Assembly (NCBI RefSeq): GCF_022695515.1
Contig: NZ_JALDPT010000007.1
Location: 1 to 64,000, forward strand
DNA length: 64,000 nt
Reading direction: 5' to 3'
DNA from: Phenylobacterium aquaticum
GTDB lineage: Bacteria; Pseudomonadota; Alphaproteobacteria; Caulobacterales; Caulobacteraceae
Part shown: one piece after another, positions 52,865 through 61,506 of the stretch
How positions within the stretch are numbered: the stretch's first letter is position 1
Layout of the letters: every line of letters begins with the position of its first letter
Notes under the pieces: generated by a model
Databases searched by the model: none
Told to the model about the DNA's origin: nothing
What the model saw: only the letters and a program-made list of their open reading frames with translations
Position numbers and translations under genes: made by a program

Positions 52865-54087
52865 GCGCGAGCCTGACCGACCGCCGCGCCGTCCTGGCCG
52901 GGCTTGCCGCCGGAGCGGCCAGCCCCGCCCTGGCGGACGATCTCGACGCGCGGGCCAGGCGCATCCACGCCGCGACCCTGGTGCTCGACAGCCACCTGGA
53001 CATCCCGCTCGACTACGGGACCGGCGCCCACGACCCGGCGATCGACGGCGACACCCAGGTCGATTTGCCCAAGCTGGAGCGGGGCGGGGTGGGCGCCGCG
53101 GCCTTCGCGGTGTTCGCGCCCCAGGGGCCGCGCACGGCGGAGGGCTTCGCCGCCGCCCGCACCCAGGCCGAGACCAAGCTCAAGGCGATCCACGGCATCG
53201 CCGAGCGATATCCCCTGCGCGCCGCCCTGGCGCTCAGTCCCGACCAGGTGCTGGCCGCCCGCAAGGCCGGCAAGGTCGCGGTGATCCCGAGCTTCCTCAA
53301 CGCCTATTCCCTGGGAACCGACCCTGCGGCGCTCGACAGTTTCGTGGCGCGCGGGGTGCGGGTGCTGGGCTTCGTCCATGCGGGCAACAATGACTATGCC
53401 GACTCCTCGCGGCCCAGCGGGACGCCGGCCGTCGAGCACGGCGGCCTGTCGCCGCTGGGCAAGGCGGCGGTGCCGCGCCTGAACAGGCTCGGCGTGCTGA
53501 TCGACGTCTCCCAGCTCACCGTGGACGGCGTGCTTCAGACGCTGGCGCTCAGCCGGGCTCCGGTGGTGGCGACCCATTCGGGCGTGCGGGGCGTCGTCGA
53601 TGTTCCGCGCAATCTCTCCGACCGGGAGCTCGACGCCATCGCCGCCAAGGGCGGGGTGGTCCAGATCGTCGCCTTCAAGAGCTATCTGGTGCGGCCGGGC
53701 GCCGACTATGCCGACAAGGTCCGGGCCCTGAGGGCCGAGGTCGGTTTGCCGGCGGCGTTCGAGAAGCCCGGCGATGACGCGTCCGCCCTGCCGGCCGATG
53801 TCCGCGCCGACTACACCCACCGGCTGGGCGGCCTGCTGCGCGACGCCACGGTCGCCGACCTGGCGGACTCGATCGACTACGCCGTCAAGCGGGTCGGGAT
53901 CGATCATGTCGGGGTGGGATCGGACTTCAACCACGGCGGCGGGGTGACCGGCTGGCGCAATGCCGGCGAGGCCTTTGGCGTCACCCGCGAGCTGGTGCGG
54001 CGCGGCTATTCGCAGGCCCAGATCGGCAAGATCTGGGGAGGCAACTTCCTGCGCGCCTGGCGGGGCGCCGAAGCGGCGAGGGGTTAG
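52861..54087 (+). CDS. M19 membrane dipeptidase family protein
   Basis: 408 residues. A Tat-like leader (DRRAVLAGLAAGAA) ends near residue 25. LDSHLDIPLDYG holds the first metal ligands, VVATHSGVRG a central His, and GVGSDFNHGG the late motif. M19 enzymes cleave dipeptides such as Cys-Gly and cystinyl-bis-glycine, the products of glutathione breakdown. It is last in the forward set and meets the reverse set with overlapping stop codons (54084-54087). A role in freeing cysteine-type thiols from dipeptides is inferred. Confidence 0.87.
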   Translation: MSASLTDRRAVLAGLAAGAASPALADDLDARARRIHAATLVLDSHLDIPLDYGTGAHDPAIDGDTQVDLPKLERGGVGAAAFAVFAPQGPRTAEGFAAARTQAETKLKAIHGIAERYPLRAALALSPDQVLAARKAGKVAVIPSFLNAYSLGTDPAALDSFVARGVRVLGFVHAGNNDYADSSRPSGTPAVEHGGLSPLGKAAVPRLNRLGVLIDVSQLTVDGVLQTLALSRAPVVATHSGVRGVVDVPRNLSDRELDAIAAKGGVVQIVAFKSYLVRPGADYADKVRALRAEVGLPAAFEKPGDDASALPADVRADYTHRLGGLLRDATVADLADSIDYAVKRVGIDHVGVGSDFNHGGGVTGWRNAGEAFGVTRELVRRGYSQAQIGKIWGGNFLRAWRGAEAARG

Positions 54088-54647
54088 GCCCTCGCCGCAA
54101 GGTCGCCGAACTGGCGATCGAAATAGACCAGGGGGTTCCCGTCGCGGGCGGACGCCTGGCTGATGTCCAGAATGAAGATGGTGTGGCTGCCGGCGTCGAT
54201 CCGGCAGTGCACCGGACCGCTGAACGCGACCAGCGCGTCCTTCAGCACCGGCGGCTCCAGCGGCACGGTGCGCCAGCCGTCGCCAAACCGCTCATGCGCC
54301 AAATCGGAGCTGGAGAACCGCGCCGCCTCGCCGTCCTGGTCGGCCGCCAGGATCGACAGGCTGATCGCCGGCGCCGCCAGCAGGGCCCCGTGCGCCGAGG
54401 CCGCCTTGCGGATGCAGAACAGCACCCGGGGCGGCTCCGTCGAGAGCCCGGTCAGGGAGCTGACCAGCAGCCCCCTGGGCTGGTCGCCGGACCAGCAGGC
54501 GACCACGGCCACGCCCGACGCGAGCCGGGCCAGACCGTCCTTGAAGGCCGCCGCGTCGGCCGGTGGCCAGAGGCGGACGACATCGCAGGCCTCAAACATG
54601 TCCGCGAGGTCCGCCGGGGTGTGAGCCTGGAGCGCGCCGTCCGCCAT
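54084..54647 (-). CDS. Flavin reductase (DIM6/NTAB family)
   Basis: 187 residues from the ATG at 54647. The flavin-binding split barrel is recognisable in LARLASGVAVVACWSGDQPRG, LLVSSLTGLSTEPPRVLFC and the C-terminal GNPLVYFDRQFG. Such proteins use NAD(P)H to make reduced FMN for two-component monooxygenases. The gene follows the LLM monooxygenase gene by 11 bases on the same strand, the classical pairing. It ends the reverse unit. Confidence 0.88.
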   Translation of the reverse strand: MADGALQAHTPADLADMFEACDVVRLWPPADAAAFKDGLARLASGVAVVACWSGDQPRGLLVSSLTGLSTEPPRVLFCIRKAASAHGALLAAPAISLSILAADQDGEAARFSSSDLAHERFGDGWRTVPLEPPVLKDALVAFSGPVHCRIDAGSHTIFILDISQASARDGNPLVYFDRQFGDLAARA

Positions 54648-54658
54648 CACCGCCTCCC

Positions 54659-55753
54659 TCAGCCCGCCGCCGCGATGGGGTTGGCGTCGCGCTGGGCGAC
54701 CAGTTCCCGCACGCGGGGCAGCAGGTCGCGGCCATAGCCGATGGCGTCGTCCAGGGGGTCGAAGCCACGGATCAGGAAGGTCGAGACGCCCAGGTCGTAA
54801 TAGTCGAGCAGGGCCTCGGCCACCTGGTCGGGCGTGCCCACCAGGCCGGTGGAATTGCCGCTGGCGCCGGTGACCGCGGCGACGCCGGTCCACAGACGCT
54901 TGTCCAGGCGCGTGCCCTGGGCCGCGGCCTGCAGCAGGCGCTGCGAGCCCTCATTGGGCGGGGTGTGGCCCTCGGTCGGCAGGCCCGCGGCCTTACGGAC
55001 CTCGATGGTGCGGGCGACGATGTCGTCGGCGCGCTTCCAGGCGGCCTCCTCGGTGTCGGCGATGACCGGGCGCAGGGACAACGAGAACTTCACGTCGCGG
55101 CCGTGCTTGGCGGCGGCGGCGCGCACCCGGGCGATGGTCTCGCGCACCTGGGCCTGGGTCTCGCCCCACAGGGCGAAGATGTCGGCGTGCTTGCCGGCGA
55201 CCGGGATCGCCTCGTCGGAGGAGCCGCCGAAATAGATCGGGATATGCGGCTGCTGCAGCGGCTTCACGGAGCCGAAGCCCTGGACGACGTTGTAGTAATT
55301 TCCCTTGTAGTCAAAGGGCTTGGCGCTGGTCCATTCCTGCTTGACGATGTCCAGGTACTCGTCGGTGCGGGCGTAGCGTTCGGCCTTGTTGGTGTGGTCG
55401 CCGTCCTTGGCCATCTCGGCGTCCGAGCCGCCGGTGATGATGTGGACCGCGATGCGGCCCTTGCTGAAATGGTCCAGGGTGGCGAGCTGGCGGGCCGCGA
55501 TGGTCGGCGCCGTAAAGCCCGGACGGTGGGCGATCATGAAGCCCAGCTTCTCGGTCACGCTGGCCGCATGGGCGACGATCAGGATGCTCTCCGGCGAGGT
55601 CGAGCCGAAGGCCACCAGGGCCCGGTCGAACCCGCCGGCGTCATGGGCCTTGGCGACCTTCTCGACATAGTCGACGTCGAGCGCCGGCCCCTTGGCCGGA
55701 TGGGTTTCCGAGGCGTGCTGGGCCCCGATGAAGCCGATGAATTCGACAGGCAT
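54659..55753 (-). CDS. LLM-class FMNH2-dependent monooxygenase (SsuD/SfnG-like)
   Basis: 364 residues, close to SsuD and SfnG length. The luciferase-like (beta/alpha)8 barrel is recognisable in AHDAGGFDRALVAFGSTSPE, IAHRPGFTAPTIAARQLATL and the ITGGSDAEMAKDGD flavin-phosphate region. SsuD cleaves alkanesulfonates to aldehyde and sulfite; SfnG acts on dimethylsulfone. Neighbouring reductase and SsuB/C-like genes support a desulfonating or C-S-cleaving role. Which of the two activities, or another, is not decided. Confidence 0.88.
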   Translation of the reverse strand: MPVEFIGFIGAQHASETHPAKGPALDVDYVEKVAKAHDAGGFDRALVAFGSTSPESILIVAHAASVTEKLGFMIAHRPGFTAPTIAARQLATLDHFSKGRIAVHIITGGSDAEMAKDGDHTNKAERYARTDEYLDIVKQEWTSAKPFDYKGNYYNVVQGFGSVKPLQQPHIPIYFGGSSDEAIPVAGKHADIFALWGETQAQVRETIARVRAAAAKHGRDVKFSLSLRPVIADTEEAAWKRADDIVARTIEVRKAAGLPTEGHTPPNEGSQRLLQAAAQGTRLDKRLWTGVAAVTGASGNSTGLVGTPDQVAEALLDYYDLGVSTFLIRGFDPLDDAIGYGRDLLPRVRELVAQRDANPIAAAG

Positions 55754-55858
55754 TCCAATCTCCTAGGCCGTTGTCTGAGCTTAAAGCCGACTTTAAGACT
55801 AGGAATTGAAGCGCGGCAGCGAGTTCTTCTCAATCGGCCTATCAGGAGCCCTGATCGA

Positions 55859-56506
55859 TCACGCCGCCTTGAGGGTCTTTGTGGTGGTTTCCCGGTCCAG
55901 GGCGCGCTGGGTGGCGGGACGGGCCAGGGTCCGGCGGGCGTGGGCGGACAGGTGCGGGAAGGCGGTGACGTCGATGGCCAGCCGCTCGGCCCACCGCCAG
56001 AACACCAGGGCGTAGGGATCGACGAGGCTGAAGCCGTCTCCCAGCAGCCAGGGCCGTGCGTCGGACAGCCGGTCGTCCAGCTCGCCATAGGCGGTCAGCA
56101 CGTTCTCGCGGCCTCCGGCCTTCAGCGCCGCCCAGGCGTTCTCATCGCGGGTGAAGCGCTCCGGGCGGAAGGCCTGGGCGAAGGAGACATGCACCCCGCT
56201 GGCGAACCAGCCGATCAGCTCATAAGCGCGGCCCAGCGCCAGGGTGTCGTCGAGCGGCAGCAGGTTCGCCTTGGGAAACAGCCGGGCGATCACCGACAGA
56301 ACGGCGACGTTCTCGCCGATGGTCTGGCCGTCGACGGCCAGCACGGGCACTCGGCCGCGGGGGTGGATCGCCAGATAGTCCGGGGTGCGCTGGTCGCCTT
56401 CGGCGAGGATCAGGCGCACGGCGTCATAGGCGGCGCCCGCCTCCTCGAGCCCGACCAGGGCGGGCAGGGAACAGGATCCGCCTGCGAAATAGAGCGTCAG
56501 GGACAT
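55859..56506 (-). CDS. Glutathione S-transferase family protein
   Basis: 215 residues, normal cytosolic GST size. The thioredoxin-like N-terminal domain (LYFAGGSCSLPALVGLEEAG) keeps a Ser-Cys-Ser at the active-site region, and NVAVLSVIARLFP begins the link to the helical domain. GSTs join glutathione to electrophiles or cleave such conjugates. Inside a sulfur gene set it could release a thiol from a thioether. It lies 25 bases after the rhodanese gene in the same direction. Confidence 0.87.
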   Translation of the reverse strand: MSLTLYFAGGSCSLPALVGLEEAGAAYDAVRLILAEGDQRTPDYLAIHPRGRVPVLAVDGQTIGENVAVLSVIARLFPKANLLPLDDTLALGRAYELIGWFASGVHVSFAQAFRPERFTRDENAWAALKAGGRENVLTAYGELDDRLSDARPWLLGDGFSLVDPYALVFWRWAERLAIDVTAFPHLSAHARRTLARPATQRALDRETTTKTLKAA

Positions 56507-56531
56507 GGCCGGTCTCCTCCTTGTTCGGCCT

Positions 56532-58093
56532 TCAGATCACGTAGAAGCCGTGGGACCCGTCGCGCGCCAGCTGGTCGACCAGGCCGTATTCCCAGTCGAG
56601 ATAGGCCTGCATGGCCTCCGCGGCGTTGTCCGTGCCCTCGTAGGGCCGGCGATAGATGTCATCGACGAAGGTCGCCGCCTGGAGACCGGGCTCCAGCGCC
56701 CCGCCCGCGGCGACCCAGGCCGCCGTGCCGCCCTCGAGCGCGAAGACCCGGCGCTCGGTCAGCCCCGCGAAGTCGACCGCGGCCAGGCGGGCCAGATCGC
56801 CGTCGGGCGAGGTGAAGACGACATCCAGCCCCTCGGGCAGGACGATCAGCGCCTGGGCCAGGCTGGCGCGCACCCCGAACCAGGCGCCGGGAATGTGGCC
56901 CTTGCGGTGCTGGGCGCTGGGGCCGACGTCGATGACCACGAGGTCGCCCCGCGCCGCGAACTCGCCGGCTGTCAGGGTCGGGACATCGGGCAGGGGCGGG
57001 CGGGTCGGACACCAGGACCCGCGCTCCAGCACGCCGTCGAACCCGCCGTCGAGCACATAGACCTCCCACCCCATCTGGGCGAGCCAGGAGGCGCTCATGT
57101 CGGCCCGTGCGCCCTTATCGTCGGCGAGCACGATGCGGGCGCCGCGCACGGGGGCGAAGACGTCGGTCTCCTGCACCAGCTGGCCGCCGGGCGCCGAGCG
57201 GAAGCCGGGGATGTGGCCGGTGGCGTATTCCTCCGGCGTGCGCACGTCGAAGCGATAGAGGGTGCGGCGTTCGTCACGGTCCAGGATGTCCAGGGTCCGG
57301 GTGTCGATGTGCTTCACCCCGGCGCGGTAGGAGACGGCGCGGGCCGCTTGGCGCGCCTCGGCCTCGCGGTCGGGAGAGGTCGGGGGGAACCGCCCGTCGC
57401 GGCCGTGCTCCAGGGACTGGCCGGCCAGGGTCCAGCCGATGGTGCCGTTGCGCAGGGCGTAGACCTTGTTGGGCAGGCCGGCGTTGATCAGGGACTGGGC
57501 CCCGATGATGCTGCGGGTGCGGCCAGCGCAATTGACGATGATGGTGGTGGAGGGATCGGGCGCGATCTCCCGCGCCCGCAGCACCAGTTCGGCGCCGGGC
57601 ACGCTGACCCGCGCGGGATGCTCATGGTCTGGTATTCCTCGAACCGGCGCGCATCGAGCACCACCAGGTTCGGCTCGCTTTCGATCAGGGCCTTGGCGTC
57701 CGGGGCGGGCACCGACGGCGTATGGCGGCGAGACTCCACCAGCTCGCCAAAGGCCTTGCTGGCCGAATTGACGTCCTGGAACAGCTCCAGGCCGGCGCGC
57801 CGCCAGCCCTCCAGGCCGCCTGCGAGGGCCGTCACGTCCGTGTAGCTCAGCCGGGCCAGGAGCTCTGCCGCGCGTGGGACCAGGCCCTCGCCGTTATCGT
57901 AGAGCACGATCTTCGTGTCTCGCCGCGGAACCCGGTCGAGGATCTCCAGCTCCAGCCGGCTGAGCGGCAGCTGGGCGGCGAAAAGCGGGTGGTCCTTGGC
58001 GAAGGGATCCTCCTCGCGCAGGTCGATCAGGGCGATCTCCTGGCGGCTGATCCAGGCCAGGCGGACATCGGCCGGGGTGGTCTCGGAGATCAT
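56532..58093 (-). CDS. Four-domain rhodanese sulfurtransferase (frame broken in this sequence)
   Basis: About 520 residues when repaired. Four rhodanese-like domains follow one another. Only the second has a catalytic Cys loop (IVNCAGRTRSIIG); the first reads VLYDNGEG, the third VLADDKGA and the fourth FTSPDGD at the equivalent place, so they look inactive. The frame breaks between domains, and adding one base to the CCC at 57608-57610 (GGG on the coding strand) joins them through PRGVSVPGAELVLR. Rhodaneses carry sulfane sulfur. The start overlaps the thiol dioxygenase stop by four bases (ATGA), a tight functional link. Confidence 0.83.
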
Positions 58094-58689
58094 GACGCGG
58101 TCTTCTGCGAGGCGTCCCAGAGATTGGGGACGGTGGTGTTGGAATAGCCGGAGATGAAGGTCTTGGGCTCGCCGTTGGCGCTGAAGGTGTGGCGGCTGAC
58201 CGCGCCGATATTGGCCCCATAGACATGGATCGAGACCGAGGTGCGGTCGTCATAGGCGTTGGCCACGCGATGGACGTCGCCCACGGTCGGCGACACCGCC
58301 TCGACATCGCCCGGCGACAGCCGATGGACCTCGCCGACCGGGGCAAGCCGGCCCGTCGCCACCTCATAGGCCTGGGCGAGCTCGGCCCCGCGCAGGACGC
58401 CGACCAGACCCCAGACCGTGTGGTCATGCACCGGCGTCGCCTGGCCCGGCCCCCAGACGAAGCTCACCACCGAGAACCGCTGCAGGCTGTCGCAATGCAG
58501 CAGGTACTGGCGATAGCGGGTCGGGTCGGGAACCGCATAGTCGTCGGGCAGCCAGTCGTCATGGGAGACCAGATCCTTCAGCAGGCCGCCGCCGACCTCC
58601 AGGATCCGAGCCTCGTCGTCCGTCGCGTCGAGCAGGCTGGCGAGGTTCACCACGAAGTCGCGCAGGCGCGGGAGATTGGGCTGGGTCAT
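58090..58689 (-). CDS. Thiol dioxygenase, glutamine type (3-mercaptopropionate/cysteine dioxygenase family)
   Basis: 199 residues from the ATG at 58689. The cupin iron ligands are His88, His90 (VHDHTVWG) and His140 (VGDVHRV). At the position where mammalian cysteine dioxygenase has Arg60, this chain has Gln (Gln61, YRQYLLH), and no Cys stands at the Cys-Tyr crosslink position. Both features mark the bacterial Gln-type, whose best-studied members oxidise 3-mercaptopropionate. The product would be a sulfinic acid. Substrate is inferred from motif comparison from memory. Coupled to the rhodanese gene by ATGA overlap. Confidence 0.85.
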   Translation of the reverse strand: MTQPNLPRLRDFVVNLASLLDATDDEARILEVGGGLLKDLVSHDDWLPDDYAVPDPTRYRQYLLHCDSLQRFSVVSFVWGPGQATPVHDHTVWGLVGVLRGAELAQAYEVATGRLAPVGEVHRLSPGDVEAVSPTVGDVHRVANAYDDRTSVSIHVYGANIGAVSRHTFSANGEPKTFISGYSNTTVPNLWDASQKTAS

Positions 58690-58702
58690 GAGGTCAACAT
58701 AG

Positions 58703-59688
58703 TCACTGAAGGAATGCGATCGATTTGAGATCCGCATTCAGGGTGGTCGTCCAGAGCGGCCGGACATCCACGGCCGTCGGAATGACGCCGGCCTGGGCGA
58801 AGGTGTCGGCGACCTGCTGCTGCGAAGCGATGGCGTCGTCGGTCACCGGCCCCAGCTGTGTCGGGCCGCTGCGTTCCTTGTGCTGCTGCAGATAGATCTC
58901 GGCCGGCACGCCCGTGGCCTTGGACTGGGCGGCGGCCCAGATCTCGGGATTGGTCTCGCCCCACTGATAGGCTTTCTGCAGCCGGCCCAGATAGTCGACG
59001 ATGGCGGCGCGGCGGGCGGGATCGTCGAGGGCCTCGGTCAGGGCCGCGTGGACGAAGTTCCCCGACAGCCGCCCCAGGCCGGTGGTCAGGACCCGGGCGT
59101 TCAGGCGGGCCCGGGCGATATTGCCCTGAACGCCATAGATCACCCAGGCGTCGATCGCACCGCGGCCGAAGGCGGCCAGGCCGTCCTGGGGGCTGAGCGC
59201 GACGGGCTGGATGTCGGCGAAGGTCAGCCGGCTCTCGGCCAGCAGGCGCAGCAGGAAGTAGTGCGAGGTCGTGGCCTTCACATAGCCGACCCGCTTGCCC
59301 TTCAGTCCGGCGCCGAGCGGATGGGCGAGCCGTCCGGAACCAGCACCACCTGCGAATTGACGTCCGCGCGCTGGACCGCCGCCTGCCGCAGCAGGGGCGC
59401 CTTGCCGGCCACGAAGATCGGCGGGATCTCGCTCATCGAGCCGATGTCGAGGGCCTTGGCGCTGATCGCCTCGGTGATCAGGTTGCCGCCGGCGAACTCG
59501 GAATAGACGACATTGTACGGCGTGTCGGCGAGCCCCGCGGCCGGCAGCAGGTTCTGCACCCCGCCCTTGTAGGTGCCCACCCTCAGGGTGACGCCGGCCG
59601 CCGGTCCATGGGTCCGGGGCGCGCAGGCGGCGAGGGCCGCGGCGCCCGCCAGGACGCCGCGCCGTGACAGATCCAGGGGCGAGGCCAT
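58703..59688 (-). CDS. Second SsuA/TauA-like binding lipoprotein (frame broken in this sequence)
   Basis: About 328 residues when repaired. The leader has SRRGVLAG and a lipobox LAAC (Cys22). The mature part starts RVGTYKGGVQNLLPAAGL and is clearly related to the SBP at 51198-52142. The first frame stops at 59309, the second resumes through GLKGKRVGYVKATTSHYF. One base missing near 59309-59315 explains it. It binds a sulfonate-like or other small substrate for ABC uptake. The start codon overlaps the aldolase stop (TGATG), so it is translationally coupled. Confidence 0.82.
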
Positions 59689-60539
59689 CAGTCGAACAGG
59701 TCCGGCTCTTCCTCGGACACCACCTCCCAATAGGGCTCGAAGGCGTAGATGCCGCCGATCTCGCTGCCCATCTGGCCGGCGGTCAGTTTGGCGATGTGGT
59801 GCTGCATGGGCCGGGTCTGGCCCGCGGCTTCCGCCAGCAGTTGGGCCTGGCAGGCGTTCTCCATGGCGAGATAGCGCCAGACGGCGGCCTCGACGGAATG
59901 GGCGACGGTCAGCAGGCCGTGGTTCTGCAGGATCACCGCCTTCCGGTGACCGAGCGCCTGGGCGATCTTCTCGCCCTCGCTGGTGTCGAGCACCACGCCG
60001 GAGAATTCGGTGAAGATGGAGTGGTCGTCATAGAAGGCGGCCGAGTCCTGGGTGATCGGATCGAGCAGGCGCCCCAGCGCCGACCAGGCCTTGCCATAGA
60101 GCGAGTGCGAATGGGCCGCGGCCACCACGTCGGGGCGGGCCTTGTGCAGCTCGGAATGGATGGCGAAGGCGGCGCGGTTTAGGCGCGGCTTGGCGTGGGC
60201 CGGCGGCTGGACGATCTCGCCCTCGTGATTGACCAGCATCAGGTCGGAGACGGTGATGCGGCTGAAGTGCACGCCCGCCGGATTGACCCAGAACTGGTCG
60301 GGGAACTCGGGGTCGCGGGCGGTGATGTGGCCGGCGCCGCCCATATCGAAGCCGTTGCGGGCGAACAGGCGATAGCCCGCGGCCAGCCGCTGCTTGCGGT
60401 GCAGACGCTCTTCCTCGACCGAGGCGCGCCGGGGGATCGCGGCGGGCTGGGCGGTGGCGCGTTCCGGCAGCACAGTCTCCAGCTTGGCGGGATGCGGGGC
60501 CGGGCGGCCCTGGGGGCTGGACAGGGGCTGGACGGTCAT
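59688..60539 (-). CDS. Class II aldolase/adducin family protein
   Basis: 283 residues from the ATG at 60539. Zinc ligands are visible as HSHSLYGKAW and a later LQNHGLL; the N-terminal NGFDMGGAGHITARD is the family signature. Family members act on sugar phosphates or carry out decarboxylation or retro-aldol cleavage of small hydroxyacids. Its location between a hydroxyacid dehydrogenase and a binding protein gene suggests it handles the carbon skeleton left after sulfur removal. Substrate not defined. Confidence 0.85.
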   Translation of the reverse strand: MTVQPLSSPQGRPAPHPAKLETVLPERATAQPAAIPRRASVEEERLHRKQRLAAGYRLFARNGFDMGGAGHITARDPEFPDQFWVNPAGVHFSRITVSDLMLVNHEGEIVQPPAHAKPRLNRAAFAIHSELHKARPDVVAAAHSHSLYGKAWSALGRLLDPITQDSAAFYDDHSIFTEFSGVVLDTSEGEKIAQALGHRKAVILQNHGLLTVAHSVEAAVWRYLAMENACQAQLLAEAAGQTRPMQHHIAKLTAGQMGSEIGGIYAFEPYWEVVSEEEPDLFD

Positions 60540-60553
60540 GGGGGCTCCGTGGG

Positions 60554-61504
60554 TCAGTAGCCGCGCGCGGTGTCGACCACGTCGGCCAGGGGCGCGCCCT
60601 GGCGGAAGCGGGCGAGGTTCTCGGCGAACTGGGCGGCCAGGTTCTGGCGGGTGTCGGGGGTGTGAACCGAGGTGTGGGGCGAGAGCCGCACGCGCGGATG
60701 GCTGTAGTAGCGATGGTTGAAGGGCAGGGGCTCGGGATGGGTGACATCCAGGCTGGCGAGCGCCACCCGGCCGTCGTCCAGGGCGTCCAGCAGGGCGTCG
60801 TCGTCGATCAGGGCGCCGCGGGCGATATTGATCAGGTGCAGGCCGGGCTTGGCCTTGGCCAGCAGGGCGGCGTTGATCATCCGCTCGGTCTGCGGCGTCG
60901 CCGGCGCGGCCAGCACCACATAGTCGGAGCGCGCGAACAGCTCCTCCAGGTCGTCCAACTGCTCGACGCCGGGCTCGGCGATCGGGGTCCTGGAGCGACG
61001 CACCGCCAGGACGTTCAGGCCGAGCGCGCGGGCGCGGGGGGCGAGCGCCTCGCCGATGGAGCCGAAGCCCACCAGTCCGAGCGTGCGGCCGGCCACCAGG
61101 CTGATCGGGGTGGGCGCCCACTGCTCGAACCGGTCGATCCAGATCTCCGGCAGGCGCTTGGCCTGGGCGAAGATGGCGGCCAGAGCGAACTCGGCCAGGG
61201 CCACGGCCGAGGCGCCGCGGGCCGAGGTCACGACGGGGCCGTCGAACAGCCAGTCGGGATAGAAGTCGATGCCGACCGAGACCAGCTGCACCCACTTCAC
61301 GTCGAAGGGCCAGCCGGGCGGGGCGCGCAGCGGCAGGGAGCCACCGGCCTTGCGGAACGGCGCGGCGATCAGCACCTCGGCCTCGCGGGGCAGACCGGCG
61401 GGCGAACCCGGCGGAACGCCGACGATCTCGATCTCCGGCAGCCGTTCGGCGAAGGCGGTGTTGAAGGTCTCGTTCAGCTGGCTGGCGACGACGATGCGAC
61501 CCAT
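60554..61504 (-). CDS. D-2-hydroxyacid dehydrogenase
   Basis: 316 residues from the ATG at 61504. The NAD-binding motif GLVGFGSIGEALAPRA is followed by the substrate Arg region NIARGALIDDDALLDAL, the Glu in LDVTHPEPLP and the His in LSPHTS, the full catalytic set. The enzyme interconverts a 2-oxoacid and a D-2-hydroxyacid. Stops and starts in this unit lie within about 15 bases, so it is co-transcribed with the aldolase and the flavoprotein. Possible substrates include 3-sulfo- or 3-mercapto-lactate-like acids, an inference from context. Confidence 0.87.
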   Translation of the reverse strand: MGRIVVASQLNETFNTAFAERLPEIEIVGVPPGSPAGLPREAEVLIAAPFRKAGGSLPLRAPPGWPFDVKWVQLVSVGIDFYPDWLFDGPVVTSARGASAVALAEFALAAIFAQAKRLPEIWIDRFEQWAPTPISLVAGRTLGLVGFGSIGEALAPRARALGLNVLAVRRSRTPIAEPGVEQLDDLEELFARSDYVVLAAPATPQTERMINAALLAKAKPGLHLINIARGALIDDDALLDALDDGRVALASLDVTHPEPLPFNHRYYSHPRVRLSPHTSVHTPDTRQNLAAQFAENLARFRQGAPLADVVDTARGY

Positions 61505-61506
61505 GG

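Noticed and set aside
54563-56815. 750-residue forward frame opposite the LLM monooxygenase and GST
   Set aside because: Antisense to genes with clear family motifs; composition rich in Gly, Gln, Val and Asp with no recognisable fold.
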